This document shows positions 1 to 8,607 of a DNA stretch of 64,000 nt, one piece after another. The translations under genes were made by a program, and so were the position numbers. The notes beneath the pieces were generated by a model that saw nothing but the letters and a program-made list of their open reading frames with translations, was not told where the DNA came from and made no database searches. Position 1 is the stretch's first letter; the number at the start of each line of letters is the position of its first letter. This stretch comes from Clostridia bacterium (lineage in GTDB: Bacteria > Bacillota > Clostridia > Lachnospirales > Lachnospiraceae). The stretch is from NCBI GenBank assembly GCA_003249225.1, contig QKJQ01000018.1, positions 34,811 through 98,810 on the forward strand, given 5' to 3'.

Positions 1-115
1 TAAGTTCTATTAGGAGAAGCGGGAATAAGATATAAGTCAGATAATGAATCAGTATGTTTGTTTATACGTTAGAAGCCACATGAATAAGGCATGGGAAAAG
101 AATGAAAGATTATTT

Positions 116-131
116 GCACAAAGATTTGTGC
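116..131 (+). promoter_or_regulatory. Short hairpin just upstream of the permease ribosome binding site
   Basis: GCACAA (116-121) and TTGTGC (126-131) are perfect 6-base arms around a 4-base loop, ending seven bases before the GGAG at 138-141. It resembles the CACAA/TTGTG part of the repeated leader elements at 9944-10013 and 56332-56397 and might be a decayed copy. Bases 1-115 hold nothing else I can name; the window opens on TAA, possibly the stop of an upstream gene. Confidence 0.3.
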
Positions 132-147
132 GGGAATGGAGAAAAAG

Positions 148-1071
148 ATGCAGGCAGTAAATAAAACAAAGATAAACAACAGAATAAAGATGGGGACAGC
201 AGAGAGAATACTCCAGGTAGTCATCATTCTGGTCGTTGTTTCATTCAGCTTGTGTATTCTTCTCCCATGCCTGAATATTTTAGCTCTGGCATTTAATGAT
301 GGAGCCGATGCGGCAAAAGGCGGTGTGTACTTCTGGCCAAGAGTATTTACTCTGGATAATTTTTCCGAAGTGTTTAAAGATGGAAGTATAGTACGAGCTT
401 ATGGTATTACCATAGCAAGAACAGTTCTTGGTACACTGCTCAGCCTTGTGCTCATGACTGTGTCAGCGTATGTACTTAAGATCAAGACATTGCCAGGCCG
501 TAACTTTTTTACCCTTGCCATTGCGTTTACCATGCTTTTTTCCGGTGGTCTGATTCCGACTTATATTCAGTACAACAAGCTGAATCTGTTAAATCACTTT
601 GCGGTCTATATATTACCCGGTGCAATCAGTGCTTATTATCTGATCATGATTAGAACTTTCTTTGATACCATACCGGAGAGTCTGGAAGAATCAGCTCAGA
701 TCGATGGCTGCGGTTATTTCGGTATCTATGCCAAAGTAATACTTCCCCTTAGCAAACCAATCATAGCGGTTATCGGGTTGTATTGCGCGGTAAATCACTG
801 GAATGACTGGTTCTCCGGAGCATTTTACATGAACAGCAGCAAGTTGTGGCCGGTACAGACCGTTTTACAGCAGATGCTGAACAAAGCAATGGCTTCAACG
901 GAAGAGAATACAAGTATAGGTCAGCTGATTGCACAGAATGCCAATACGGTCACTTCGGATTCTTTGAAGATGGCAGCGGTCATTATTACAATGCTTCCAA
1001 TCCTTTGTGTCTATCCATTCATACAAAAATACTTTACCAAAGGTGTTATGATTGGAGCAATAAAAGGTTAA
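148..1071 (+). CDS. Carbohydrate ABC transporter permease, LplC/YtcP type
   Basis: This is one of two membrane subunits of a type I sugar importer. The 307-residue protein has a cytoplasmic, Lys-rich N-terminus, a first membrane helix at about residues 22-45, and five further hydrophobic segments. The EAA loop that contacts the ATPase is visible as EESAQIDG followed by a hydrophobic ILPLSKP stretch. A shared FSGGLIPTY segment and the C-terminal KGVMIGAIKG match the second LplC-like permease at 57408-58295. I chose the ATG at 148 rather than 136 because GGAG (138-141) lies six bases before it. The partner permease and binding protein are presumably outside the window. A strong terminator follows, so this is the end of its operon. 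The sugar cannot be read from the sequence. The family assignment is secure. Confidence 0.9.
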   Translation: MQAVNKTKINNRIKMGTAERILQVVIILVVVSFSLCILLPCLNILALAFNDGADAAKGGVYFWPRVFTLDNFSEVFKDGSIVRAYGITIARTVLGTLLSLVLMTVSAYVLKIKTLPGRNFFTLAIAFTMLFSGGLIPTYIQYNKLNLLNHFAVYILPGAISAYYLIMIRTFFDTIPESLEESAQIDGCGYFGIYAKVILPLSKPIIAVIGLYCAVNHWNDWFSGAFYMNSSKLWPVQTVLQQMLNKAMASTEENTSIGQLIAQNANTVTSDSLKMAAVIITMLPILCVYPFIQKYFTKGVMIGAIKG

Positions 1072-1090
1072 ACAGAGATTATGCAAAGAT

Positions 1091-1131
1091 CTGCAGACAT
1101 TTTCATTTTGGGAGGTGTCTGCAGTTTTTTT
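1091..1131 (+). terminator. Intrinsic terminator after the permease gene
   Basis: CTGCAGACA (1091-1099) pairs with TGTCTGCAG (1116-1124) and is followed by seven T residues. It closes the sugar permease operon before the kinase gene. Confidence 0.85.
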
Positions 1132-1302
1132 AGGTAAGTCCGCCGGTCTTTCCTGCAATGAACAGCTCACCATTCTTAATGCACATACATTGTCCTATAA
1201 ATTTCAATCAATAGGGTGCAGCATTAGGATACCAGATAGTGTATAATAGGACAGGAGACAAGAAAAAAAATACATTAAGTATTGATATGAGGGGGAAGCA
1301 AC

Positions 1303-2271
1303 ATGAAGAAATGGGATATATTAATTTATGGGGATGCCAATGTTGATCTTCTTGTACCAAACATTGCAGCCCTGCCACCGGCGGGAGAAGAACATATCGT
1401 ACCGCAGATGCCAATGTGTGTGGGCGGTGGTGCAGCCAATGTGTTGATGGGTATAGCAAAACTTGGAAAAAACGCAGCCTTTTGTGGTATTCTGGCTGAT
1501 GACATACATGGAAGGTTTGTAAGGGAGGAAATGGAGAAGTTATCTGCCGATACCTCCACCATCCTGAAAAGCAGTAAAAATGCAACCGGAATCTCGATCA
1601 GTTTCACAGATCAGGAGAATCGCTGCTTTCTGACATTGCGTGGGACAAATGAAGAACTATCCTTATCAATGATCACGGAGGATATGATAAAGCAATCAGG
1701 ACATATCCATCTGACTGGGTATGCAGGATCAAAAAATCATGAAGAGTATAAAAAAATGCTTGAGAAAATTCATGCGAGCAAGGATGTAACCGTATCAATG
1801 GATGTAGGCTGGGATGATACCGGGGAATGGAACCAGGGAATCGTTGAATTATTCCCTTATGTTGATGTGTTCTTTATGAATGAAACAGAAGCCCTGCATT
1901 ACAGCAGGAAGAATACAGCCGTGGAAGCTCTTGGGTATTTTTCTCAGGTTGGTCCGTTGACGGTTATAAAAGTTGGAAGCAAGGGTTCCATTGCAGGGAT
2001 AAGAAGAACACCGGAAGGTAATTCAGAAGAAACAAGGATAGAAGTAATCACTGCAGAACCCTATAAAGTAAAAGCTATTGATACGACAGGAGCCGGAGAT
2101 TCTTTCAATGCCGGATTCTTATATGGTTATATAAGTGGGGCGGATATCAAGGATTGTCTTATGTATGGAAATGCCTGCGGAGCCCTGTCTGTGACTGCAC
2201 TTGGAGGAAATACCGCATTTCCGGACGAAGCCGGACTGATGGAATTTACCGGGAAAGGGAAGAAACTATGA
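1303..2271 (+). CDS. PfkB-family carbohydrate kinase
   Basis: An ATP-dependent sugar kinase of the ribokinase/PfkB family, 322 residues, the usual length. The N-terminus reads DILIYGDANVDLL, the substrate-side GGGAANV motif follows at about residues 46-52, and the catalytic/anion-hole signature DTTGAGDSFNAG sits near residues 260-271 with the general base Asp in GAGD. The start has a GAGGGGGA ribosome binding site. A TATAAT (1242-1247) upstream may be its -10 box, but no good -35 is present. The gene overlaps the next (GH4) by ATGA, so the two are translationally coupled and probably act on the same substrate. Which sugar is phosphorylated (fructose, ribose, a nucleoside or a disaccharide) is not visible. 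Confidence 0.88.
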   Translation: MKKWDILIYGDANVDLLVPNIAALPPAGEEHIVPQMPMCVGGGAANVLMGIAKLGKNAAFCGILADDIHGRFVREEMEKLSADTSTILKSSKNATGISISFTDQENRCFLTLRGTNEELSLSMITEDMIKQSGHIHLTGYAGSKNHEEYKKMLEKIHASKDVTVSMDVGWDDTGEWNQGIVELFPYVDVFFMNETEALHYSRKNTAVEALGYFSQVGPLTVIKVGSKGSIAGIRRTPEGNSEETRIEVITAEPYKVKAIDTTGAGDSFNAGFLYGYISGADIKDCLMYGNACGALSVTALGGNTAFPDEAGLMEFTGKGKKL

Positions 2272-3644
2272 AGATAACGATCATTGGCGGCGGAGGAATC
2301 CGTACAGTTAATTTCATTAATGGTCTGCTTGACCGATGCAGGAAACTTTCGATCGATCAGGTCGTGCTTTTCGATATTGATAAAGAAAAACTTGCTGTAA
2401 TTGAGAAACTGGCAAAACATGTTGTGAAAAAAAAGAGTTATGAAAAAGGGGAAGCTGAACCTTTGCTATTGGTATCAAAGGAAGATGATATCAGAATAGC
2501 CTTAACAGGAGCCGATTATATCGTTACAACGCTTCGTGTTGGAGGAGATCATGCCCGTGTAATGGATGAGACGATAGCGTTGTCTCATGGCGTAATCGGG
2601 CAGGAGACAACCGGTGCCGGCGGTTTCTCCATGGCCTGCCGTTCCATCGGTGCGTTGCTTTCCTATTGTGAGCTGGCAAAAGAAGTCGCACCGAAGGCCT
2701 GGATCTTCAACTTTACGAATCCTTCCGGTCTCGTTACACAGACCCTGCTGGATGCCGGATTTACGAACGTGATCGGAATCTGTGATGCTCCAAGCAGTAC
2801 AAAGACCAGAATCGCTGAGGGCCTGGGACTTTCAGAAGATGAACTGTATACAGAATTTTTCGGACTGAATCATCTGTCCTGGATCTCCAGTGTGAAAGCA
2901 GGTGGTAAGGAACGGATAGCAGAACTGATAAAAGACACCGCTTTTCTAAACAGTGTTCAGGAGTTTTCCATGTTCGACCCGGAAAGCTTTGCCCTGACAG
3001 GTTATCTGCCGAATGAATATCTGTACTATTACTATCATCGGGAAAAGGCGCTGCGTAACATCAGCAGCTCCGGTCAGACCCGCGGGCAGCTTATAGAAGA
3101 AGTGAATATGAAGATGTTTCAGGAATTATCCGGAATGGATATTGATCATGATCCAGAAGCAGCATTGCAGACCTTTCTCTATTATATCTACATCAGAGAG
3201 TATTCCTACATGTCGATAGAGACTGGAACAGACCGGGGACGAGACATTAAAAAGGGAAGCCTTGAAGTTCCAAGTGGTATGGGATATGCCGGCGTTATGC
3301 TTGACTGCATCGAAGGACTGCAGTCCGAGACAGAAAAGAAGCTGGTTCTTTCCGTTCCAAATCACGGGGCGATTCCATTTCTTTCTGACACAGATATAAT
3401 TGAGATCACCTGTGATGTATCAATAAATGGCATTCAGCCGGTCAAAATTGAAAACATTCCAATGCATTGTGAGATACTGATTCGTCAGGTAAAAGCCTAT
3501 GAAAACAAGGCATCCAGAGCGATACGTGAAAAATCCATTCCACTTGCCATTGATGCTCTGACACTGCATCCACTGGTTTTCTCTTTTTCACTGGCAAAAG
3601 ACCTTGTGTATGCATATGAAAAGGAATACGGCAGTCTGTTCTAA
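2268..3644 (+). CDS. Glycoside hydrolase family 4 (NAD- and metal-dependent glycosidase)
   Basis: GH4 enzymes cleave alpha- or beta-glycosides by a redox/elimination mechanism using NAD and a divalent metal. The 458-residue protein starts with a Rossmann motif (TIIGGGGIRT), has the conserved NFTNPSG segment, the metal-binding Cys at about residue 172 in GICDAPSS and the metal-binding His at about residue 202 in GLNHLSW. In the family the residues after this Cys track specificity: CDxP/CNxP types are usually 6-phospho-glycosidases, CHxx types act on free sugars. CDAP therefore leans towards a phosphorylated substrate. The start at 2268 overlaps the kinase stop (ATGA); an apparent longer reading frame from 2154 has no ribosome binding site and lies inside the kinase. 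Specificity is inference. Confidence 0.88.
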   Translation: MKITIIGGGGIRTVNFINGLLDRCRKLSIDQVVLFDIDKEKLAVIEKLAKHVVKKKSYEKGEAEPLLLVSKEDDIRIALTGADYIVTTLRVGGDHARVMDETIALSHGVIGQETTGAGGFSMACRSIGALLSYCELAKEVAPKAWIFNFTNPSGLVTQTLLDAGFTNVIGICDAPSSTKTRIAEGLGLSEDELYTEFFGLNHLSWISSVKAGGKERIAELIKDTAFLNSVQEFSMFDPESFALTGYLPNEYLYYYYHREKALRNISSSGQTRGQLIEEVNMKMFQELSGMDIDHDPEAALQTFLYYIYIREYSYMSIETGTDRGRDIKKGSLEVPSGMGYAGVMLDCIEGLQSETEKKLVLSVPNHGAIPFLSDTDIIEITCDVSINGIQPVKIENIPMHCEILIRQVKAYENKASRAIREKSIPLAIDALTLHPLVFSFSLAKDLVYAYEKEYGSLF

Positions 3645-3706
3645 AAAATCTAGGATTATTACTAAAAATGCGAAAAAAGTCAATACCTCCTCCCTCTGTT
3701 ATCTGT

Positions 3707-3753
3707 TATACTAATGACAAATGTGCCTTAGAAAGATGATCTTTCTTGGCATA
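3707..3753 (+). promoter_or_regulatory. Putative -10 box and leader hairpin of the URO-D-like gene
   Basis: TATACT (3707-3712) is a plausible -10 element without a clear -35. Downstream in the presumed leader, AGAAAGAT and ATCTTTCT form a perfect 8-base inverted repeat around one base, flanked by TGCC and GGCA. It has no T run, so it is more likely an operator or leader structure than a terminator. Confidence 0.4.
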
Positions 3754-3794
3754 AGTCATACAAGTAATTTGATATGGATGAAGGAGGTTTTGTT

Positions 3795-4931
3795 ATGATC
3801 AATAAGAAAAACTGGGAAGAAACCAAAGCAAAATGGGACAGCTACTGGCTAAGACAAAATAAAGGCCGTCCGCTGATGCATGTTGTAGGAATCAAAGAAG
3901 AATGCCTTGATAAAGAACTGGAAGCAGAACTAAAGTCAAAGGACATGGACGATAAATATCTGAATGCAGAACGAATCGTAGAACGTTTCCGTTACTGGTG
4001 CAACACCCATGAATTCATGGCGGAGAGCTTCCCGAACATCAGCCTTGACTTTGGTCCGGGCTCTATGGCTGCCTATCTTGGCAGTGACATCGAGTTTCAG
4101 CCAAGCACGGTATGGTTCACCGAATGCGTGGATGACTGGCTTGATTATCCAGACCTGAAGTTCGATCCTGAAAATGAATGGTTCAAAAGACACATTCAGT
4201 TATTCAAAGACGTAAAGAAGCTTGCCGGTGATGATTTTGTACTTACGATCCCTGACATTATGGAGAACATCGATGTACTTGCATCCATGCGTGGAGCACA
4301 GGATACCATCTTTGATATGATGGATGAACCAGAAGAAGTGGAACGAAGAATTTCACAGGTTCAGGACGCTTACTTTGAATACTATGACAGGTTTCATGAA
4401 CTTGTAAAAATGGAAGATGATTATACCGCTTATACCGTATTCCAGATTCTTGGAAAGGGAAGAACGGCTAAGCTTCAGTGTGACTTTTCCGCCATGATCT
4501 CTCCGCAGCAGTTCCGTGATTTCATACAGGAACCTCTCCGTGGACAGGCAAAGCAGATGGATCAGTGCATCTACCATCTGGATGGACCGGATGCAATCCG
4601 TCATGTGGATGCAATTATGGAGATTGAAGAAATCAATGCATTGCAGTGGACCAGCGGTGACTATGGTCCGGATGGTACGATTGAAGAATGGTATCAGATT
4701 TATGATAAAGCTGTGGCAGCAGGAAAAGGTCTCTGGGTCAAAGTTTATACAGGAACCTTTGAAGAATGGCTGGAACGTCTTGACAAGCTTGTGGCAAGAT
4801 ATGGTTCCAACGCTTTGTTCCTTTATTTTGGACCTATGCCGATGGAGCAGGCAAAACGTCTCATCGCTCATGCGGAAGAACACTGGAGTGATGTGGAAGG
4901 AAGCTATCTGAAAGAACTCGGGAAAGCCTGA
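3795..4931 (+). CDS. URO-D-fold protein of unknown substrate
   Basis: The 378-residue protein resembles the uroporphyrinogen-decarboxylase-like (URO-D/CmuA/MtaA) fold found in many clostridial sugar loci. Visible hallmarks are the PRPLMH-type N-terminus (GRPLMHVVG), a GPGSMAAYLG segment, the IPDIMENIDVLASMRG stretch, and the C-terminal HLDGPDA and LQWTSGDYGP strands of the TIM barrel. Haem-pathway members carry other residues and sit in hem operons, so a haem role is unlikely; methyl transfer or an unrelated lyase activity is possible. The start at 3795 is set by a perfect AAGGAGG eight bases upstream. It lies on the same strand as the kinase-GH4 pair but has its own likely promoter. Confidence 0.6.
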   Translation: MINKKNWEETKAKWDSYWLRQNKGRPLMHVVGIKEECLDKELEAELKSKDMDDKYLNAERIVERFRYWCNTHEFMAESFPNISLDFGPGSMAAYLGSDIEFQPSTVWFTECVDDWLDYPDLKFDPENEWFKRHIQLFKDVKKLAGDDFVLTIPDIMENIDVLASMRGAQDTIFDMMDEPEEVERRISQVQDAYFEYYDRFHELVKMEDDYTAYTVFQILGKGRTAKLQCDFSAMISPQQFRDFIQEPLRGQAKQMDQCIYHLDGPDAIRHVDAIMEIEEINALQWTSGDYGPDGTIEEWYQIYDKAVAAGKGLWVKVYTGTFEEWLERLDKLVARYGSNALFLYFGPMPMEQAKRLIAHAEEHWSDVEGSYLKELGKA

Positions 4932-5059
4932 ATTGTGTTCTTATGAACAGACCTAAATTCTCAACAAGGATTCGGCTTTTTTCATTTGGATTTGTCAGTA
5001 TTATCCTTCTAAGCAGATGGTAATTTGTGTTTTTTTCATGTAAATACTGTGAATTGACT

Positions 5060-5085
5060 TAATGTTTTCCAAAGCGTTCCGATAT
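5060..5085 (+). promoter_or_regulatory. Sigma-D/sigma-28 type (flagellar) promoter
   Basis: TAAT (5060-5063), exactly 15 bases, then CCGATAT (5079-5085) closely matches the Bacillus SigD / FliA consensus (TAAA-N15-GCCGATAA class). A second CCGATAT at 5155-5161 has TAAA 18 bases before it, a poorer spacing. It precedes a FlxA-like gene, and E. coli flxA is FliA-dependent, so motif and gene agree. Confidence 0.55.
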
Positions 5086-5190
5086 CGATTATAACATGAT
5101 AAAAGACTCAACATCAGATATTCATAGATGTTTAAAACATTTGATGTTGAGATTCCGATATCATATTTGAAAAAATTATCGTTATAATCG
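5086..5190 (+). promoter_or_regulatory. Nested inverted repeats in the leader of the FlxA-like gene
   Basis: CGATTATAAC (5086-5095) is the exact complement of GTTATAATCG (5181-5190), and inside it CTCAACATCA (5107-5116) pairs with TGATGTTGAG (5142-5151). The outer arm ends at the base before the AAGGAGG ribosome binding site (5191-5197), so folding could affect initiation. Confidence 0.55.
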
Positions 5191-5204
5191 AAGGAGGAAT
5201 CATC

Positions 5205-5663
5205 ATGAGTTTGACCGTTGACGGAACATCCGTAGCCGTGGGAAGCACAAGCCAGTATGAATCAAAAATCGCACAATTGGAGGCACAGATTGCAACATAC
5301 CAGTCTCAGCTGGTCGAAGCGGAGGATCTGGACACACAGCAGGAGATACAGGACAAGATTTCAGATCTCCAGCAAAAGCTTACATCCCTGCAGACAAAAA
5401 TGAGCAAAGCAGCTACAGCATCGAATAGCTCTGGCAGCACCACTTCTGCGGCATCTGCTGCGAATTCATATGGCAACAGCAATGATACGGTAGAAATAAG
5501 TTCCGAAGGAAAAACAATGCTGGATGCAATGAAAGCAATGAAAAAAGCACAGGAAGAATCGGACGAAAAGGCAGAGGATAAAAAAGCGGAAGAAAAAAAG
5601 GCTGAGGACGCAAAAGAAAAGAAAGAAAAAGAACAGCTGGAAGCAAAGGAGAGCGAAGAGTAA
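5205..5663 (+). CDS. FlxA-like coiled-coil protein
   Basis: A small, highly charged protein of 152 residues without signal peptide or membrane segment. Residues about 18-67 form heptad-rich coiled coil (YESKIAQLEAQ, DKISDLQQKLTSLQ), matching the FlxA-like family. A Ser/Ala/Thr-rich linker follows, then a C-terminal Lys/Glu/Asp tail from about residue 105. FlxA-like proteins are poorly understood but co-regulated with flagella in several bacteria; the sigma-D style promoter at 5060-5085 supports that here. The ribosome binding site AAGGAGG is perfect and the gene is monocistronic, closed by a terminator at 5707-5740. Family call is moderate; low-complexity sequence can mimic it. Confidence 0.6.
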   Translation: MSLTVDGTSVAVGSTSQYESKIAQLEAQIATYQSQLVEAEDLDTQQEIQDKISDLQQKLTSLQTKMSKAATASNSSGSTTSAASAANSYGNSNDTVEISSEGKTMLDAMKAMKKAQEESDEKAEDKKAEEKKAEDAKEKKEKEQLEAKESEE

Positions 5664-5706
5664 GACCGACAGGAGTACTGCTCTTTGAGAATAAACGATC
5701 CGATAG

Positions 5707-5740
5707 AAAAGGTCTCTGTGATTTGACAGAGACCTTTTTT
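5707..5740 (+). terminator. Intrinsic terminator after the FlxA-like gene
   Basis: AAAGGTCTCTGT (5708-5719) and ACAGAGACCTTT (5726-5737) form a 12-base stem with a 6-base loop, followed by T residues. Confidence 0.85.
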
Positions 5741-5826
5741 GTTGCGTCAGTGACAGACGAGCGAATGCTTGAAAGACCCCATTCTACCAGATCAAAGGGA
5801 TTTGACCGGAGAAGGAAGAAAGAGTC

Positions 5827-8607
5827 TTAGTTGCTGGCTTCGCGGTAAAAGAACATAGCATAGATTAGTTCCGCAGCTTGTTCTCTGGTAATTTTAACCC
5901 ATCCGCTGTTAAATTCTTCGATAAATCCAAGGTCGATCAGCGTAGTGACAGAACTATTAGCATAGGAGGAAGTATCGGTATAGGTAGTTTTGTCAGTTGA
6001 TGAAGTGACACCCTGGTATGCTTCCATTGCTCTTGCAATCATGACCATTGCATCCTGGAAGGAAACGGATTCATACGGCTTATATTCATTTTTCTTACCG
6101 GTCACAAGACCATTTGCTCTTGCGATCATAATATAGTCATAATACCATTTATCTTCTGATACATCATTGAAATCAACATATTCTGATTCCTCTGCTGTCA
6201 GATTAAGTGCATTGACTAACATCTTAGCAAGGTCTGCCCTGGTCAGCATCTGATCCGGATGGAAAGCTCCGTTTTTCCCGGATACAATTCCCTTCGAAGC
6301 AATGGCCAGGATCTTTTCGTTTGTTGTATCGGTAAAGGATACAATATTTTCATCAATGAAATATTTACTAAAGTGCATGGTTTCAAAGGTTACAAATCCA
6401 TCGGAATAGACACCTTTCATATTAACAAGAGAGCCGTCATCGGTTAAATAATAGACGGTGATATAATCACTGGTCTCACCCTCCGCCAACTCATAGGGAA
6501 TTGAAATCGTGACCGGTTCAGAAAATGCTGTGATCTGTCGGCTGTTTTCGCCAACAGTTGAGAAAAGGGTAAAGTCATAGACGACAGCGTTTCCTGCGAC
6601 AGCTTTCTGTGCGTCTGTCAGATCAGTTATTACGTCAACCTGAAGTGAGACAGAATCGAAGCCTGTCAGAATTCCTGCCGGAAATGTGACATCCACGGTT
6701 TCTGTGTCGATTACGACTTTGCCGGCTACATTTTTCGATTCAAATTCGACCTTATATCCATTCTCGGTCCGTTCCGTACTTTTTATGGTAATATCAGAGC
6801 CGCTGTCTTTTACTGTAATGGTAAAATCGTCGGAAGGAGCATCTTCTTTACCGGCATCCGTCTGTCCCGTTGTAGTGATAACGCCGGTGCTGATAACGGG
6901 AGCTGCGAGAACAATGACCATCCTGGTCGCGGATGCTGTCTGACCATTAAGATCTGAGGCAGTATAAGTCAGGGTATAAGTTCCGGCTGTTGCAGTATCT
7001 ACCGTTCCTGAAACAACAACTGACAATGTACCGTCTTCTGCATCTGAGGCTGTGGCACCCGGATCGGTATATACTGATTGATAGGAAACCGTCATAGAAG
7101 CACTTCCATTCAGTGTTATGACCGGAACTTCGTTGTATGGTTCATTTACTGTAATGGTTACGGTCGCAGATGTCAGAGAAATGTCGGTGTCGTTATCAAT
7201 GGCATAGTAGGTGAAGCTGTCCGTCCCGGTAAAGCCATCGTCAGGAACATAGGTAAAGGTACCGTCCGGTGCAAGAGTCAAAGTACCATGGGAAACATTG
7301 GTGGCCAAAAGAGAAGAGGATACTATTCCGTCTCTATCAGTGTCATTCGCCAGTATGGAATCACCGGAGAAAGAAGTGCTTTTGTAGGTGGTATAGGAAT
7401 CATTTACTGCGGTCGGCTTAAAGTTGACAGTTGCCGCAGAATAGGACCATGTCGTTGTGTTTTCTCCATTTACGTAGACCGGTGTGATCAGTAAATAATG
7501 ATCTGCATCGGAAAGTAATAATTCGGTTGTGCCGGAAGGTAAACGATACGTAGCAAGCTCTTCAAAATCACTTACAATGGGAGATAAGCTTGAAAATGAA
7601 ACTTCCTTTACCAGATACTCAACAGTACTGTCCGCAGACGCCAGTGTTAATTCAACAGAAGTACCGCCCGGCTGTATATATTGAATCATAGGGCACCTTG
7701 ATTTTATGTTCATAGTTCCGGATGTATTGCCTGAAAGGGCGATGGAAGTCTGTGCATTGTTATACAGACATGCATCAAAAGAATAGTCCATCAGACCATA
7801 AAGAAAATCAATTTCATCCGGAGAATTCGCTGCAATGCCAAGTGTTTCAAGGATGGAAGGATAATCGTTCGATGGATTATCCCGGATGGCCAGAAGTGTT
7901 GAAAGACCAGAATATTGATTATACAGATACCGGCTCATGAACAGTAGATCGTAGTAGGTCGAATTCCATATATCATATTCAGTATTATTGCTATTTAAAC
8001 AATGTAAGAAAACAGTAAGATTAGAATCTTCGATTCCGGGAAGATAATAATCTTCTGCAAACATTGAGAGCATTTCCTGAATATAAGAATCCTCATTCGC
8101 ATCTATCCTGTCATGAATGCTGTGTTGAATCTCATGAAGCAAGGTGCTCACACAATCATCAATGGAATATCCGGAAGCTGGATTCATATAATCTGAATTT
8201 ATGTGGATCATATCCTGGTTGTTATAAGAATAATCAGCGTTATAACAATAACCCAATATGTCAACGCAGTTATGAAATACTATCGTTATACAGTCATTGT
8301 TGTCAGCGTCAGAAGGTTCGCCAAAATCAGAGACTTCCCTTGCGTAGAGAAGGGCAAATCTGTTACTGATTGCCTGCAGCCGTTCCATATACGTTGCATT
8401 TGCAGGATCATCCGGGTCATATATCGTGTAAATTATATAGGAGGGTGTCGTAATGGCAAGATAAAGATCAGCATACGTACTGCCTCTGCTTGGTCCGTCC
8501 TGAATCAGAAAAAAAGTGGCGGTAGTGGATGCATACACTGTGGTCGTTGTCATTGCAACGATAAGCAGAACACTTATGATGAATACTTTTATTTTCTTTT
8601 TGAACAT
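5827..8607 (-). CDS. Secreted SLH-domain surface protein with HEIQH metallopeptidase-like domain
   Basis: A 926-residue exported protein. A signal peptide (about residues 1-27, ending at VYAS) leads to a domain with HEIQH at about residues 158-162. This is an HExxH zinc motif in an LHEIQHSIHD context with a later acidic helix (EMLSMFAED), like M30-type secreted peptidases. Next come a tandem-95/cadherin-like repeat (NDSYTTYKS...DRDG), a DUF5011-like bacterial Ig repeat (YTDPGATASDAEDGTLS), a beta-rich segment, and three SLH motifs from about residue 755 to the end that would hold it on the cell wall. A GAGG ribosome binding site precedes the ATG. Proteolysis is inferred from the motif only; structural use of the fold is possible. 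Confidence 0.75.
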   Translation of the reverse strand: MFKKKIKVFIISVLLIVAMTTTTVYASTTATFFLIQDGPSRGSTYADLYLAITTPSYIIYTIYDPDDPANATYMERLQAISNRFALLYAREVSDFGEPSDADNNDCITIVFHNCVDILGYCYNADYSYNNQDMIHINSDYMNPASGYSIDDCVSTLLHEIQHSIHDRIDANEDSYIQEMLSMFAEDYYLPGIEDSNLTVFLHCLNSNNTEYDIWNSTYYDLLFMSRYLYNQYSGLSTLLAIRDNPSNDYPSILETLGIAANSPDEIDFLYGLMDYSFDACLYNNAQTSIALSGNTSGTMNIKSRCPMIQYIQPGGTSVELTLASADSTVEYLVKEVSFSSLSPIVSDFEELATYRLPSGTTELLLSDADHYLLITPVYVNGENTTTWSYSAATVNFKPTAVNDSYTTYKSTSFSGDSILANDTDRDGIVSSSLLATNVSHGTLTLAPDGTFTYVPDDGFTGTDSFTYYAIDNDTDISLTSATVTITVNEPYNEVPVITLNGSASMTVSYQSVYTDPGATASDAEDGTLSVVVSGTVDTATAGTYTLTYTASDLNGQTASATRMVIVLAAPVISTGVITTTGQTDAGKEDAPSDDFTITVKDSGSDITIKSTERTENGYKVEFESKNVAGKVVIDTETVDVTFPAGILTGFDSVSLQVDVITDLTDAQKAVAGNAVVYDFTLFSTVGENSRQITAFSEPVTISIPYELAEGETSDYITVYYLTDDGSLVNMKGVYSDGFVTFETMHFSKYFIDENIVSFTDTTNEKILAIASKGIVSGKNGAFHPDQMLTRADLAKMLVNALNLTAEESEYVDFNDVSEDKWYYDYIMIARANGLVTGKKNEYKPYESVSFQDAMVMIARAMEAYQGVTSSTDKTTYTDTSSYANSSVTTLIDLGFIEEFNSGWVKITREQAAELIYAMFFYREASN

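Noticed and set aside
539..567. About 28 bases shared with 57776-57803 as a dispersed DNA repeat
   Set aside because: Both copies encode the same conserved permease segment (FSGGLIPTY), so this is protein-level conservation.
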